A stretch of DNA of 64,000 nt from Halomonas sp. A40-4. GTDB lineage: Bacteria > Pseudomonadota > Gammaproteobacteria > Pseudomonadales > Halomonadaceae. The stretch spans positions 2,418,001-2,482,000 of the forward strand of contig NZ_CP065230.1 of assembly GCF_015767635.1 (NCBI RefSeq), read 5' to 3'. Shown in pieces: positions 1 through 7,791 of the stretch. Each line of letters begins with the position of its first letter. Within the stretch, counting starts at the first letter, position 1. A program made the position numbers and the translations under genes. The notes below the pieces were generated by a model. The model was given only the letters and a program-made list of their open reading frames with translations. It ran no database searches and was not told the DNA's origin.

Positions 1-1
1 G

Positions 2-889
2 CCAGGTGCTCGAACGGGGCATCAACTCTTTGATATCTGTGTGCCCGCCGCCTATTTGTCGCGCATTACCCCCGGCGACCCTCATGATCCACTGCTGCGT
101 CAGGTGCTACCGCTCGACGACGAGGCCCTGACACCGCCAAACTACGTCACGGACCCCCTCGAGGAGGCGGATCATCAGCCCGTCAAAGGGCTGATTCACA
201 AGTATGCGGGCCGCGTGTTGCTGATCGCCAGCCCTAACTGTGCCATCAACTGCCGCTACTGCTTTCGCCGCCATTTCCCCTACAGCGAGAATTCGCCCTC
301 CAGGGCTCAGTGGCAGGAAGCCCTCGACTACCTGCGCGCCGACACCTCCATTCACGAGGCGATTCTCTCAGGCGGTGATCCGCTTGCGGCCAATGACCGC
401 CAACTGGCCTGGCTGGTCGAGCAGCTTGAAGGCATTTCACACCTGAAGCGGCTACGTATTCACACACGTCTGCCCGTGGTAATTCCCGACCGTGTTGATG
501 ATGCTCTGATTGGCTGGCTAGCCTCAACTCGCCTGCAAAAAGTCGTGGTGCTGCATATCAACCACGCCAACGAGATCGACCAGGCAGTGGTCGACGCCTG
601 CGCGCGGCTTAAACAAGCCGGAGTAACGCTACTCAACCAGAGTGTCCTGCTACGGGGTATTAACGACGGCGTAACAACCCTAGCCACACTGTCGGAACGG
701 CTATTTGAAGCAGGCATTCTGCCCTACTACTTGCACGTACTGGATCCCGTGCAGGGCGCTGCACATTTTGATGTCCCGGATGAAGAAGCCCGCAAGCTTG
801 TAGCTTCACTTCGCGACCTGTTGCCGGGGTTCTTGATGCCACGCCTGGTGCGGGAAATTCCCGGCAAAGGGAGCAAAACGCCACTGTAA
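2..889 (+). CDS. epmB: EF-P beta-lysylation protein EpmB (5' end outside window)
   Basis: Radical SAM, PLP-dependent enzyme of the lysine 2,3-aminomutase family. EpmB converts lysine to (R)-beta-lysine for modification of elongation factor P. The cluster motif CAINCRYC (CX3CX2C) is visible, followed by the LSGGDPL segment typical of the family. The reading frame is open to the left edge and the upstream residues FDICVPAAYLSRI match the EpmB N-terminal region, so the GTG at 41 is not the true start. The ORF seen is shorter than the roughly 340 residues usual for EpmB only because it is cut by the window edge. The name EpmB rather than a catabolic KamA rests on the small size and the missing C-terminal extension. 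Confidence 0.88.
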   Translation, partial: PGARTGHQLFDICVPAAYLSRITPGDPHDPLLRQVLPLDDEALTPPNYVTDPLEEADHQPVKGLIHKYAGRVLLIASPNCAINCRYCFRRHFPYSENSPSRAQWQEALDYLRADTSIHEAILSGGDPLAANDRQLAWLVEQLEGISHLKRLRIHTRLPVVIPDRVDDALIGWLASTRLQKVVVLHINHANEIDQAVVDACARLKQAGVTLLNQSVLLRGINDGVTTLATLSERLFEAGILPYYLHVLDPVQGAAHFDVPDEEARKLVASLRDLLPGFLMPRLVREIPGKGSKTPL

Positions 890-1045
890 AAAGTTCATCC
901 CGGCTAGATACTCATGCACCTCATTTCTAAAACAGTATACAAAGGTCTAAAAAACAATTTTCTGCTAAAGTTATAGGGCTAACGACTTCCGACATTGACT
1001 TAGCCTCAATGTTGGCTACCTCACTCATTAGGAGGCCAGCACATT

Positions 1046-1411
1046 ATGTCGTCATCCCTCTCATCAAAATCGGGCGCTATCGTCCTTCTGATAGCCTCAC
1101 TCGCCGGTCTTGCCGTCGCTCTGTATGCCTACTTCACCCCACTGACCGGGGTCACGGGAACACTCGGGGCACTGGTTGCCATCGTGGCCTGTATCGCGCT
1201 GGCAATATTGGCCCTACTTCTTGCTGCTGCAAGAGGGCGTGGTGCGTCCGTTATCCTGCGGGTACTTATTCTGATAGGCCTCGGCGGGACATTTTTCGCC
1301 GCAATGCTGCTCCATCAGTGGTGGATCGGCGTTGCGATGGTCGTGGGCCTGATCGGCCTGGTTCTTGATCTTTTCCGCCCGGCGCGCCATGCACGCCTCA
1401 CCCCTTCTTAA
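1046..1411 (+). CDS. Small four-helix membrane protein, probable separated membrane anchor of PQQ glucose dehydrogenase
   Basis: A 121-residue protein that is almost entirely hydrophobic, with four predicted transmembrane segments at about residues 10-30, 37-61, 67-89 and 91-110. A strong ribosome site (AGGAGG) lies ten bases before the ATG. The stop is 10 bases before the start of the PQQ dehydrogenase gene, so the two are surely co-transcribed. Membrane-bound glucose dehydrogenases of the Gcd family carry a 4-5 helix N-terminal membrane domain of about this size fused to the PQQ propeller. I infer that this gene encodes that domain as a separate polypeptide. No catalytic motif is visible. 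Confidence 0.7.
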   Translation: MSSSLSSKSGAIVLLIASLAGLAVALYAYFTPLTGVTGTLGALVAIVACIALAILALLLAAARGRGASVILRVLILIGLGGTFFAAMLLHQWWIGVAMVVGLIGLVLDLFRPARHARLTPS

Positions 1412-1421
1412 GGAGCTGCTC

Positions 1422-3500
1422 ATGACGACGTTTTTATCCGCCACAAGCACTCCGTTTAAACCCATTACATCTGGTTTAGGCGCGGTTACCGCTCTGACAA
1501 TTTGCCTAACGCCCATGCCGCTAATGGCTCAGGAACCGTCAGCAGAGACGGAGCAGCCAACGGCTCAAGAGGCGCCAGGGGAGCAAGCATCAGCAGGGCA
1601 AGAGAACGCCTCACCGGAAGAAACGACTAACGCCGCCCCTATCCCCTTGGTACCCGGAGAGCCGGTCTGGGATAGTTTCCACGGCCAGCTTAATGCCCAG
1701 AAATATAGCCCGCTTGATCAAATCAACGCTGATAACGTCGGCGAGCTGGAGAAAGCATGGGAAGTGCATACCGGCGATGTAGCAGATGGTTCAGGCGATT
1801 TACCCGCGACGGTCTGGTCTGCCACCCCGGTGTTTGCCAACGACACGCTGTATATCGGCACACCGTTCTACCGGGTCCTGGCACTTGACCCCGCAAGCGG
1901 CGAAGAGAAATGGAGCTTCGATACTCAATCCTCCCTTGAAGCACTGACCCAGCCCGCCCTTAAGAACCGCGGTGTGGCTTATTGGGAAGCAGATGACCCC
2001 GAAGCGGGCGAGCCCTGCCAGAAAATCATTTACATGGGCACCATGGATGCGCAGCTCTTCGCGGTCGACGCCGATAGCGGCGAACAGTGCACCAACTTTG
2101 CCGATAACGGCGTTCTCGACGTCAATCAGTGGAACGATACCAATGACCGCTGGCCGTTATCCCTACTTCAGCCGCCGACCGTGGTGGGCGACCATCTGAT
2201 TCTCGGCTGGGCGGGAAAGGACTGGGCCTACGAACAAGCCCCTCCCGGCACCGTCTACTCAATCAATGCCCGCACCGGCGAGCGCGAATGGACCTTCCAG
2301 GCGCTCAGCGATGAGACGCGCGAACAGAGCGGTACCGCCAACGTCTGGACGCATATGTCCGCCGATGAAGAGCTTGGTTTGGTTTATTTACCCGTCTCTT
2401 CACCATCGCCTAACTACTGGGGCGGTAACCGCACCGAAGAAGTACCTCTGGGCACATCGACCACCGCGTTGGATGTTGAGACTGGCGAGGTGGTCTGGTC
2501 GCGGCAGTGGGTTCACCATGACATCTGGGATTACGATATTAACGCCGCCCCCACGCTGATGGACATTACCGTTGATGGCGAGGAGATCCCGGCGCTGATT
2601 CAGGCGACCAAAATGGGCTTTCTGTTTGTGGTCAACCGAGAAACCGGTGAAGACGTATGGCCGATTGAGGAGCGCCCAGTGCCCAGCGGCGACGGCAACG
2701 TCGAGGGTGAAGTCTACGCACCGACTCAACCTTTCCCGACCAAACCCGCTCCACTGTTAGATCAGTCCGAGAAACCCGACGTCTGGGCGCTGGCCGATGC
2801 GGTCAGCTTCGGGGAGTGCTCGGCGTTGTGGGACGATCTTAGTTATGAAGGCATGTACACCCCGCCCACTACCCAGGGCGAAGGCACGCTTGGCTACCCC
2901 ATCAGTGCGGGTGGTGTTCAGTGGGGCGGCGTCGCTTTTGACCCGGAAAGCCAGACCGCGATCGTCAATACCTCGCATATTGTGCAGTACATCAAGCTTT
3001 ATAATCGCGAGGATTATGAGGCAGCCAATAGGACATCGGGCAACGAGAGCGGCTTTGCCCCGCAGGAAGGTGCGCCCTACGGCATGCGGCTTGAGGTGGC
3101 GCTCAACCGGTTCGGCATGCCCTGCTGGGAGCCGCCTTTCGGTGAACTGGTCGCTCTCGATATGACGACCGGCGACGTGAAGTGGCGGACCCCGGTAGGT
3201 GCTTCACAGCAATATGGCTTCTTTATGCCCGAAAGCTGGGGCTCGCCCACCATTGGTGGACCAGCCGTTACGGCGGGCGACGTTATCTTTATCGGTGCCT
3301 CCATGGATGCCAAGGTGCGTGCCTACTCCCTGGAAACCGGCGAAGAGCTGTGGTCGTCTCAGACCGAAGCGCCTTCAGTCTCAAACCCGGCGGTGTATGA
3401 ATACAAGGGGCGCGAATATGTCGCCTTTGTTTCAGGCGGTAACACCATCCTGAAAGATCAGGTGGGCGACCAAATTACGGTCTACGCCCTGCCGGAATAA
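1422..3500 (+). CDS. Secreted PQQ-dependent dehydrogenase, glucose/quinate/shikimate family
   Basis: Periplasmic quinoprotein predicted to oxidise glucose or a related sugar or polyol and pass electrons to the respiratory chain. The ATG at 1422 is preferred over an upstream in-frame start at 1365 because AAGGAGCTGCTC precedes it and a signal peptide follows directly (hydrophobic core, cleavage near LMA-QEP). A Glu/Gln/Ala-rich linker (about residues 35-70) leads into the eight-bladed PQQ propeller. Family marks are YSPLDQINADNV near the start and HHDIWDYDINAAPT with the following KMGFLFVVNRETG, which match the mGDH/quinate branch rather than methanol dehydrogenase. Length is 692 residues, without a fused membrane domain. 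The substrate cannot be read from sequence. Confidence 0.85.
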   Translation: MTTFLSATSTPFKPITSGLGAVTALTICLTPMPLMAQEPSAETEQPTAQEAPGEQASAGQENASPEETTNAAPIPLVPGEPVWDSFHGQLNAQKYSPLDQINADNVGELEKAWEVHTGDVADGSGDLPATVWSATPVFANDTLYIGTPFYRVLALDPASGEEKWSFDTQSSLEALTQPALKNRGVAYWEADDPEAGEPCQKIIYMGTMDAQLFAVDADSGEQCTNFADNGVLDVNQWNDTNDRWPLSLLQPPTVVGDHLILGWAGKDWAYEQAPPGTVYSINARTGEREWTFQALSDETREQSGTANVWTHMSADEELGLVYLPVSSPSPNYWGGNRTEEVPLGTSTTALDVETGEVVWSRQWVHHDIWDYDINAAPTLMDITVDGEEIPALIQATKMGFLFVVNRETGEDVWPIEERPVPSGDGNVEGEVYAPTQPFPTKPAPLLDQSEKPDVWALADAVSFGECSALWDDLSYEGMYTPPTTQGEGTLGYPISAGGVQWGGVAFDPESQTAIVNTSHIVQYIKLYNREDYEAANRTSGNESGFAPQEGAPYGMRLEVALNRFGMPCWEPPFGELVALDMTTGDVKWRTPVGASQQYGFFMPESWGSPTIGGPAVTAGDVIFIGASMDAKVRAYSLETGEELWSSQTEAPSVSNPAVYEYKGREYVAFVSGGNTILKDQVGDQITVYALPE

Positions 3501-3518
3501 CGCTTGCGATTGACCCAT

Positions 3519-3552
3519 AAAAAAACCAACGGGGCGGCCTTAAGGCCGCCCC
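3519..3552 (-). terminator. Intrinsic terminator between convergent genes
   Basis: A perfect 22-base palindrome at 3531-3552 (GGGGCGGCC arms) is flanked on the left by a run of seven A at 3519-3525. Read on the minus strand this is a GC hairpin followed by GTTGGTTTTTTT, so it should end the minus-strand transcript of the gene at 3575-4708. It may also stop plus-strand transcription of the PQQ dehydrogenase, though the T-tract on that side is poor. Confidence 0.8.
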
Positions 3553-3574
3553 GCTTATGTTAAACCCCATCTCC

Positions 3575-4294
3575 TTAGTCAGTCTCCTCGGCTTGCCGTT
3601 GAGTCCGCTTGGCTAACGCATGGTTAGCTGTTCTAAAACATAACCGCATCAACGGCACTAACAGCCACAGCATAGGTGTAAGCAGCCAGCGATAAGCAAA
3701 TCGCACCACTATCAGTACCGGTAGCAGCACGATTAGCCAGACAAGAAACTGCCCCAACCATACCGGCCAGCCAAGCCAGGTAGACAGGTTGGCACCGAGT
3801 GCGCTGACGAGGCTTGGGTGGCGAACCACCACATAGGCGGTACCTGCGACCGCGACAACCTTGGCCATACGCGGTAGGCTCGCAAAACGCCCGCCTGAAG
3901 CAACCATCCCCTGGCGCAAGCCAGTCCGAGCGCCCTGGGCTTCCACGCTGCCCACCTGGGCAGCACGAGCGGCCTTGCCTGCCCGCAGCACCTTAACGGT
4001 GCTGGCCATGACCAGTAGATCGATACCCGCCCAGCCTAGATCGGCGGCGCCAATGGCGTCGCCCCGCCGCCACTGGCTTTCAAGATCACGCAGACCGCTG
4101 GTAAAGAAATCGCCAACCCCCGAGACCAGCCGCTCGCCTTGCAGCCACTCAACGTCTCCCTCGTCACCCACCACGAATTGATTGAGTAGCCCGTGACCAT
4201 TGGTGTCGAGTAGCGCAATACCCATTTGCCCGCGGCGGTAGGGGGTAAGCTCGCTGGACACTGCCTCGGTTTCGTCGTTCCACAAGCGGCTAAC
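3575..4294 (-). CDS. Hypothetical membrane protein, 3' portion after an in-frame stop
   Basis: I do not recognise the family. The segment continues the exact reading frame of the ORF at 4295-4708 after one TAA codon (4295-4297). A TTG three codons later (4285) could serve as a weak start, but no ribosome site is visible. Visible features are a soluble region (LLDTNGHGLLNQFVVGD...), an Ala/Gly/Arg-rich stretch (VLRAGKAARAAQVGS), and three hydrophobic segments near the C terminus including WLGQFLVWLIVLLPVLIVV and LLTPMLWLLVPLMRL. Most likely it is the C-terminal part of one protein of about 377 residues broken by a nonsense mutation. Two separate overlapping-function genes are the alternative. 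Confidence 0.55.
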   Translation of the reverse strand, partial: VSRLWNDETEAVSSELTPYRRGQMGIALLDTNGHGLLNQFVVGDEGDVEWLQGERLVSGVGDFFTSGLRDLESQWRRGDAIGAADLGWAGIDLLVMASTVKVLRAGKAARAAQVGSVEAQGARTGLRQGMVASGGRFASLPRMAKVVAVAGTAYVVVRHPSLVSALGANLSTWLGWPVWLGQFLVWLIVLLPVLIVVRFAYRWLLTPMLWLLVPLMRLCFRTANHALAKRTQRQAEETD

Positions 4295-4708
4295 TTATTG
4301 GTAGCGCTCGTCAAACCAGTGTTGGGCACTTAACGTAGCAATATCGTTATCATGAAAGTAGTTGATAGGGAGAACCACGTCTGCCCCGTAACGGACCAAT
4401 ACGCTCTGGAATTTCGGCAAATGACCATAGTCGATGAGCACCCCTCGGGCCACACCACCATGGCGCATCAGCGCAAGATAGGCGCTCATCCAGAGCGCCT
4501 GATCATGTGAGTAGCTTAAGAAAGTCGCGTTGAGCGCCGGCGTTTCCTGCCGAAGTATTGACCCAATTGCAGGCAGCGCCAGCTGAGCTTCCAGGCGGAC
4601 CAGTTTGGACTCAAACGGCTCATGGGAAGCCACGGCTGATGCGACCCCGGCCACCACAATGGCGGCGAACACGATAAGCTGCCAGAGCCGCAACATTGCC
4701 TGTCTCAT
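4295..4708 (-). CDS. Hypothetical protein, 5' portion of a gene interrupted by an in-frame stop
   Basis: A 137-residue product with an N-terminal hydrophobic segment (LWQLIVFAAIVVAGVASAVA, about residues 8-27) that could be a signal anchor. The rest looks soluble (LSYSHDQALWMSAYLALMRHGG, then VLIDYGHLPKFQSVLVRYGADVVLP). It ends ...HWFDERYQ at a TAA with the downstream reading frame still open, so the chain probably once continued into the ORF at 3575-4294. It starts 20 bases after the leuA stop on the same strand and may be co-transcribed with leuA. Function unknown. Confidence 0.55.
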   Translation of the reverse strand: MRQAMLRLWQLIVFAAIVVAGVASAVASHEPFESKLVRLEAQLALPAIGSILRQETPALNATFLSYSHDQALWMSAYLALMRHGGVARGVLIDYGHLPKFQSVLVRYGADVVLPINYFHDNDIATLSAQHWFDERYQ

Positions 4709-4727
4709 TCAATTGGACATCGGTGGA

Positions 4728-6434
4728 TTAGGCCAACGACGCCGCCGTCACGTTTGCCGCTGCGGGTTGGGTCGAATGGTGGCGATTGATCGCGCTAAGC
4801 ACGCCTTTCATCGAGGCGCTGGTAATGCTTTCATCGTTACCGACACCGAATACCGCCTTGCCGTCGATGCGGACTTCCACATAGGCAATGGCCTCTGCAT
4901 CGGCGCCCTGGCCACGGGAGTGCTCATGGTAGTCGATAATTTCCACATCATGCCCGGCAGCAGCCAGCGCTTTTACAAACGCTGCGAGCGGCCCGTTACC
5001 CTCGCCATTGAGCGTTTGACGCTCGCCATCCTGCTCGACCACGGCGTCCAGCGTTACTTTGGGGCTATCTGGCTCCGACGATAAACGATGGTTGACCAGC
5101 GCAAAGGGTGAACGTTGCTCCAGATACTCATCGGCAAAAGCCTGGTAAATCATCTGAGAGGTAATCTCTTTACCGGTCCGGTCGGCCACTTCCTGCACCA
5201 CCTGGCTGAACTCGATGGAAAGCCGACGCGGCAGCTCGATACCGTGTTCCTGCTCCAGAAGGTACGACACCCCGCCTTTACCGGACTGACTGTTGACCCG
5301 AATCACCGCCTCGTAACTACGACCTACATCAAGCGGGTCGATAGGCAGATAGGGCACATCCCAAACCGCCTCGGGATTGGCGCGACGGTCAAGCATGCCT
5401 TTCTTGATCGCATCCTGGTGGGAACCAGAGAAAGCGGTAAACACCAGATCGCCCACGTAAGGATGGCGTGGATGCACCGGCAACTGGTTGCAGTACTCCA
5501 CTTCGCGCATGACCGGGGTGATATTGGAGAAATCGAGCTGCGGATGAACCCCTTGGGTGTACATGTTCATGGCGAGGGTGACGATATCGACGTTACCCGT
5601 GCGCTCACCATTGCCGAACAAGGTGCCTTCAACGCGGTCAGCTCCCGCCATCAGCGTCAACTCAGCGGCAGCCACACCGGTACCCCGGTCATTATGGGGA
5701 TGCACGCTGACAATCAAATGGTCACGATTTTTGACGTTGCGGCAGAACCACTCGATCTGGTCCGCGTAGTTATTCGGCGTGGCGACTTCAACCGTTGCCG
5801 GCAGGTTGACGATCATCCGGTTGTCGGCGCTGGGCCCGAAGGTTTCCATGACCGCTTCGACAATTTCGACGGCAAAATCCATCTCTGTCGTGGTAAAGAG
5901 CTCGGGCGAGTACTGGAAGGTCCAGTTGGTTTCAGGCGCTGCCTTCATTTGGTCGCGAATTTGCGCCGTGGCCTCGGTGGCAATATTCACGCATTCGGCT
6001 TTATCCACGTTGAACACCACACGGCGGAACATCGGATCGGTGGCGTTGTAAACGTGCACGATCGCGTTTTTGGCGCCTTTCAAGGCTTCGAAGGTGCGCT
6101 CAATCAAGTGCGGGCGCGCCTGGGTCAGCACTTGAATGGTCACATCTTCCGGGATCTTGTCTTGTTCGATCAGCGTGCGGACAAAGTCAAAATCGGTTTG
6201 CGAAGCTGAGGGAAAGCCGACTTCGATCTGTTTGAAGCCGACCTTCAGCAGCATGTCGAACAAGCGCTGCTTGCGCTCATGATCCATCGGGTCGATCAAT
6301 GACTGATTGCCATCCCGCAGGTCAACACTGCACCAGATCGGCGGTGTTTCAATCCGCTGGCTGGGCCATTGGCGGTCAGGCAGGTCCACCGCAACAAACT
6401 GGCGGTATTTTTTGGCGGGATCAGACAACATCAT
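4728..6434 (-). CDS. leuA: 2-isopropylmalate synthase (LeuA, pseudomonad/actinobacterial type)
   Basis: First committed enzyme of leucine synthesis: acetyl-CoA + 2-oxoisovalerate to 2-isopropylmalate. The start at 6434 ([13 protein letters not shown]) is chosen because AGGAGA lies seven bases upstream and pseudomonad LeuA proteins begin similarly; a TTG 18 bases further upstream runs through the ribosome site. The catalytic TIM barrel shows [13 protein letters not shown] (R-D-G-N-Q metal and substrate motif) and HPHNDRGTG. The C-terminal region (about residues 430-560), ending [18 protein letters not shown], is the regulatory leucine-binding domain. Length 568 fits the family. Upstream lies an attenuator-like leader. 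Confidence 0.96.
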   Translation of the reverse strand: MMLSDPAKKYRQFVAVDLPDRQWPSQRIETPPIWCSVDLRDGNQSLIDPMDHERKQRLFDMLLKVGFKQIEVGFPSASQTDFDFVRTLIEQDKIPEDVTIQVLTQARPHLIERTFEALKGAKNAIVHVYNATDPMFRRVVFNVDKAECVNIATEATAQIRDQMKAAPETNWTFQYSPELFTTTEMDFAVEIVEAVMETFGPSADNRMIVNLPATVEVATPNNYADQIEWFCRNVKNRDHLIVSVHPHNDRGTGVAAAELTLMAGADRVEGTLFGNGERTGNVDIVTLAMNMYTQGVHPQLDFSNITPVMREVEYCNQLPVHPRHPYVGDLVFTAFSGSHQDAIKKGMLDRRANPEAVWDVPYLPIDPLDVGRSYEAVIRVNSQSGKGGVSYLLEQEHGIELPRRLSIEFSQVVQEVADRTGKEITSQMIYQAFADEYLEQRSPFALVNHRLSSEPDSPKVTLDAVVEQDGERQTLNGEGNGPLAAFVKALAAAGHDVEIIDYHEHSRGQGADAEAIAYVEVRIDGKAVFGVGNDESITSASMKGVLSAINRHHSTQPAAANVTAASLA

Positions 6435-6754
6435 GACGGTTCTCCTGGGCAAGTAGGGTGAAAGTATTCGATTGGATGGACGGCGGGCGTGCCAACGAAA
6501 AACGCCCCATCGCCAGTAAAGGCCATGGGGCGCAGATCATAAGGATTTGTCGGGCGCACGATTATAAAAGAGCGGCACCCTACAAATTGAATTGATTCAA
6601 TAACTCCAGTGTTTGTAACCATGTCTACCTCACCACTAAGAAAACCAACGACAATGCCAGCAGCACTGCCCGACCCTGATATTCAGAGACGGGCGCTTAG
6701 TAGTCGTAGGTCTAGTGCAAAGGTGTTCATGGATGTATTCATACGTCTAGAAAA
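6435..6754 (-). promoter_or_regulatory. leuA promoter and structured leader
   Basis: This gap between leuA and the ion channel gene holds a perfect TATAAT -10 hexamer on the minus strand (6566-6561), with no convincing -35; transcription would start near 6554 and give a leader of about 120 bases. A TTGAAT/ATTCAA inverted repeat lies just upstream (about 6587-6600). A conserved leader called leuA-Halomonas has, to my recollection, been described computationally upstream of leuA in this genus, and this is probably an example. A 39-codon ORF starts at 6540, passes through the attenuator and stops at 6421 inside leuA. Nothing else was recognised in 6601-6754. Confidence 0.6.
6497..6532 (-). terminator. 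Attenuator-like hairpin in the leuA leader
   Basis: On the minus strand CGCCCCAT (6532-6525) pairs with ATGGGGCG (6510-6503), with an inner GCC/GGC pair (6523-6521 with 6514-6512) and a six-base loop, followed immediately by TTTTTC. This is an intrinsic terminator placed 70 bases before the leuA start, inside the presumed 5' UTR. That placement fits transcription attenuation of leuA. The loop region contains consecutive leucine codons (TTA CTG) in one possible leader reading frame. Confidence 0.72.
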
Positions 6755-7624
6755 TCAGTCTTGGCGGTTTTTGTCAATATCCGTGCGCGCATTGTCAGCC
6801 CTCTGCCCTGATAGGGCTGCCTCCATTCGGTCTAGCTGGCTGCGCATTTCACTGACTTCGTTGCGCAGCGCGTACGTCTCATCGACATCTTCTCCATTGG
6901 TCAAAACATCGAGCGCGGCGCTCTCTTTCTGCATGACGTCCAGTACGATGCCAATCATCATGTTGAGGAAAATAAACGCGGTCAGAAAGATAAACGTCAG
7001 GTAGTAAATCCAGCTCCAGGCATAAACCTCCTGGGTGGCATAAAGAATATCCGTCCAGTCTTCAAAGGTGGCGATACGAAACAACGTCAGCATCGAAATG
7101 GATATATTGCCCCACAAGAAGCTGTCGACGTCGGCAAACAGGAAGCTGCCAATGGCGGCGTAGATGTAGAAGATAATGAACATTAACAACACCACGTAGC
7201 CCATACGCGGAATAGACTTCACCAGGGCTGAAAGCAGCATCTGCAGCTCGGGAATCATCGAGACAAGGCGCAGCACGCGGAAAATACGCAGCAGTCGCGC
7301 CAGCAGGACCATCTCGGAGTCGTCCATGGGGATCAGGCTGGCGGTCACGATAACGAAATCAAAGACGTTCCATCCTCGTCTGAAAAAGCGTATCAGGCTT
7401 CCTTCAGCCGCTATCCTGATGAGGATCTCTACCAGGAAAAAAACCGTGATGGCCAGGTCGAGATAGAGAAGCCATTGTTCAAAGCGCGACGTCTCCTCTT
7501 CGTAGGTTTTAGCGCCGATCACCAGCGCGGAGATGACGATAATCGCGATCACAAAGGCTTCAAAAAATTTGTTCGAACGCAGGGTTTCGAAACGCTGCTG
7601 CCATGTGTCGAAAGGTTGATTCAT
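6755..7624 (-). CDS. Voltage-gated-type cation channel (bacterial NaV/ion_trans family)
   Basis: A single six-helix channel subunit, expected to form tetramers in the inner membrane. S1 is at about 20-38, S2 at 52-72, S3 at 86-99 and S4 at 105-122, with four arginines spaced by three (R110, R113, R116, R119) as the voltage sensor. The pore follows S5 (140-163), with selectivity filter TFEDWTD at 186-192; NaChBac has LESWAS there. S6 is at 203-229. A charged C-terminal tail with a predicted coiled coil (about 251-271) is as in bacterial NaV channels. Ion preference (Na+ or Ca2+) is not certain because of the extra Asp residues in the filter. It is divergent from the Mrp operon. Confidence 0.85.
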   Translation of the reverse strand: MNQPFDTWQQRFETLRSNKFFEAFVIAIIVISALVIGAKTYEEETSRFEQWLLYLDLAITVFFLVEILIRIAAEGSLIRFFRRGWNVFDFVIVTASLIPMDDSEMVLLARLLRIFRVLRLVSMIPELQMLLSALVKSIPRMGYVVLLMFIIFYIYAAIGSFLFADVDSFLWGNISISMLTLFRIATFEDWTDILYATQEVYAWSWIYYLTFIFLTAFIFLNMMIGIVLDVMQKESAALDVLTNGEDVDETYALRNEVSEMRSQLDRMEAALSGQRADNARTDIDKNRQD

Positions 7625-7791
7625 AGGGTCAATTGGCTCGCTTGGGTGGACGGCGTCACTTTATACTAAAACTTCACAATGCCACTACAAGTGATATCCT
7701 CTTGTTTAATTTGCGGTCTCCGATGCCTCAGCCGACACGTTTACGATGGCGGGCCGTGGGCTTTTTTTGATTTTTGCGCTGGATGACTCCC

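Noticed and set aside
5115-6209. 364-codon open frame on the plus strand
   Set aside because: It lies antisense within leuA, whose own frame gives strong family motifs; this one has no recognisable domain or ribosome site and follows from the GC-rich codon pattern.
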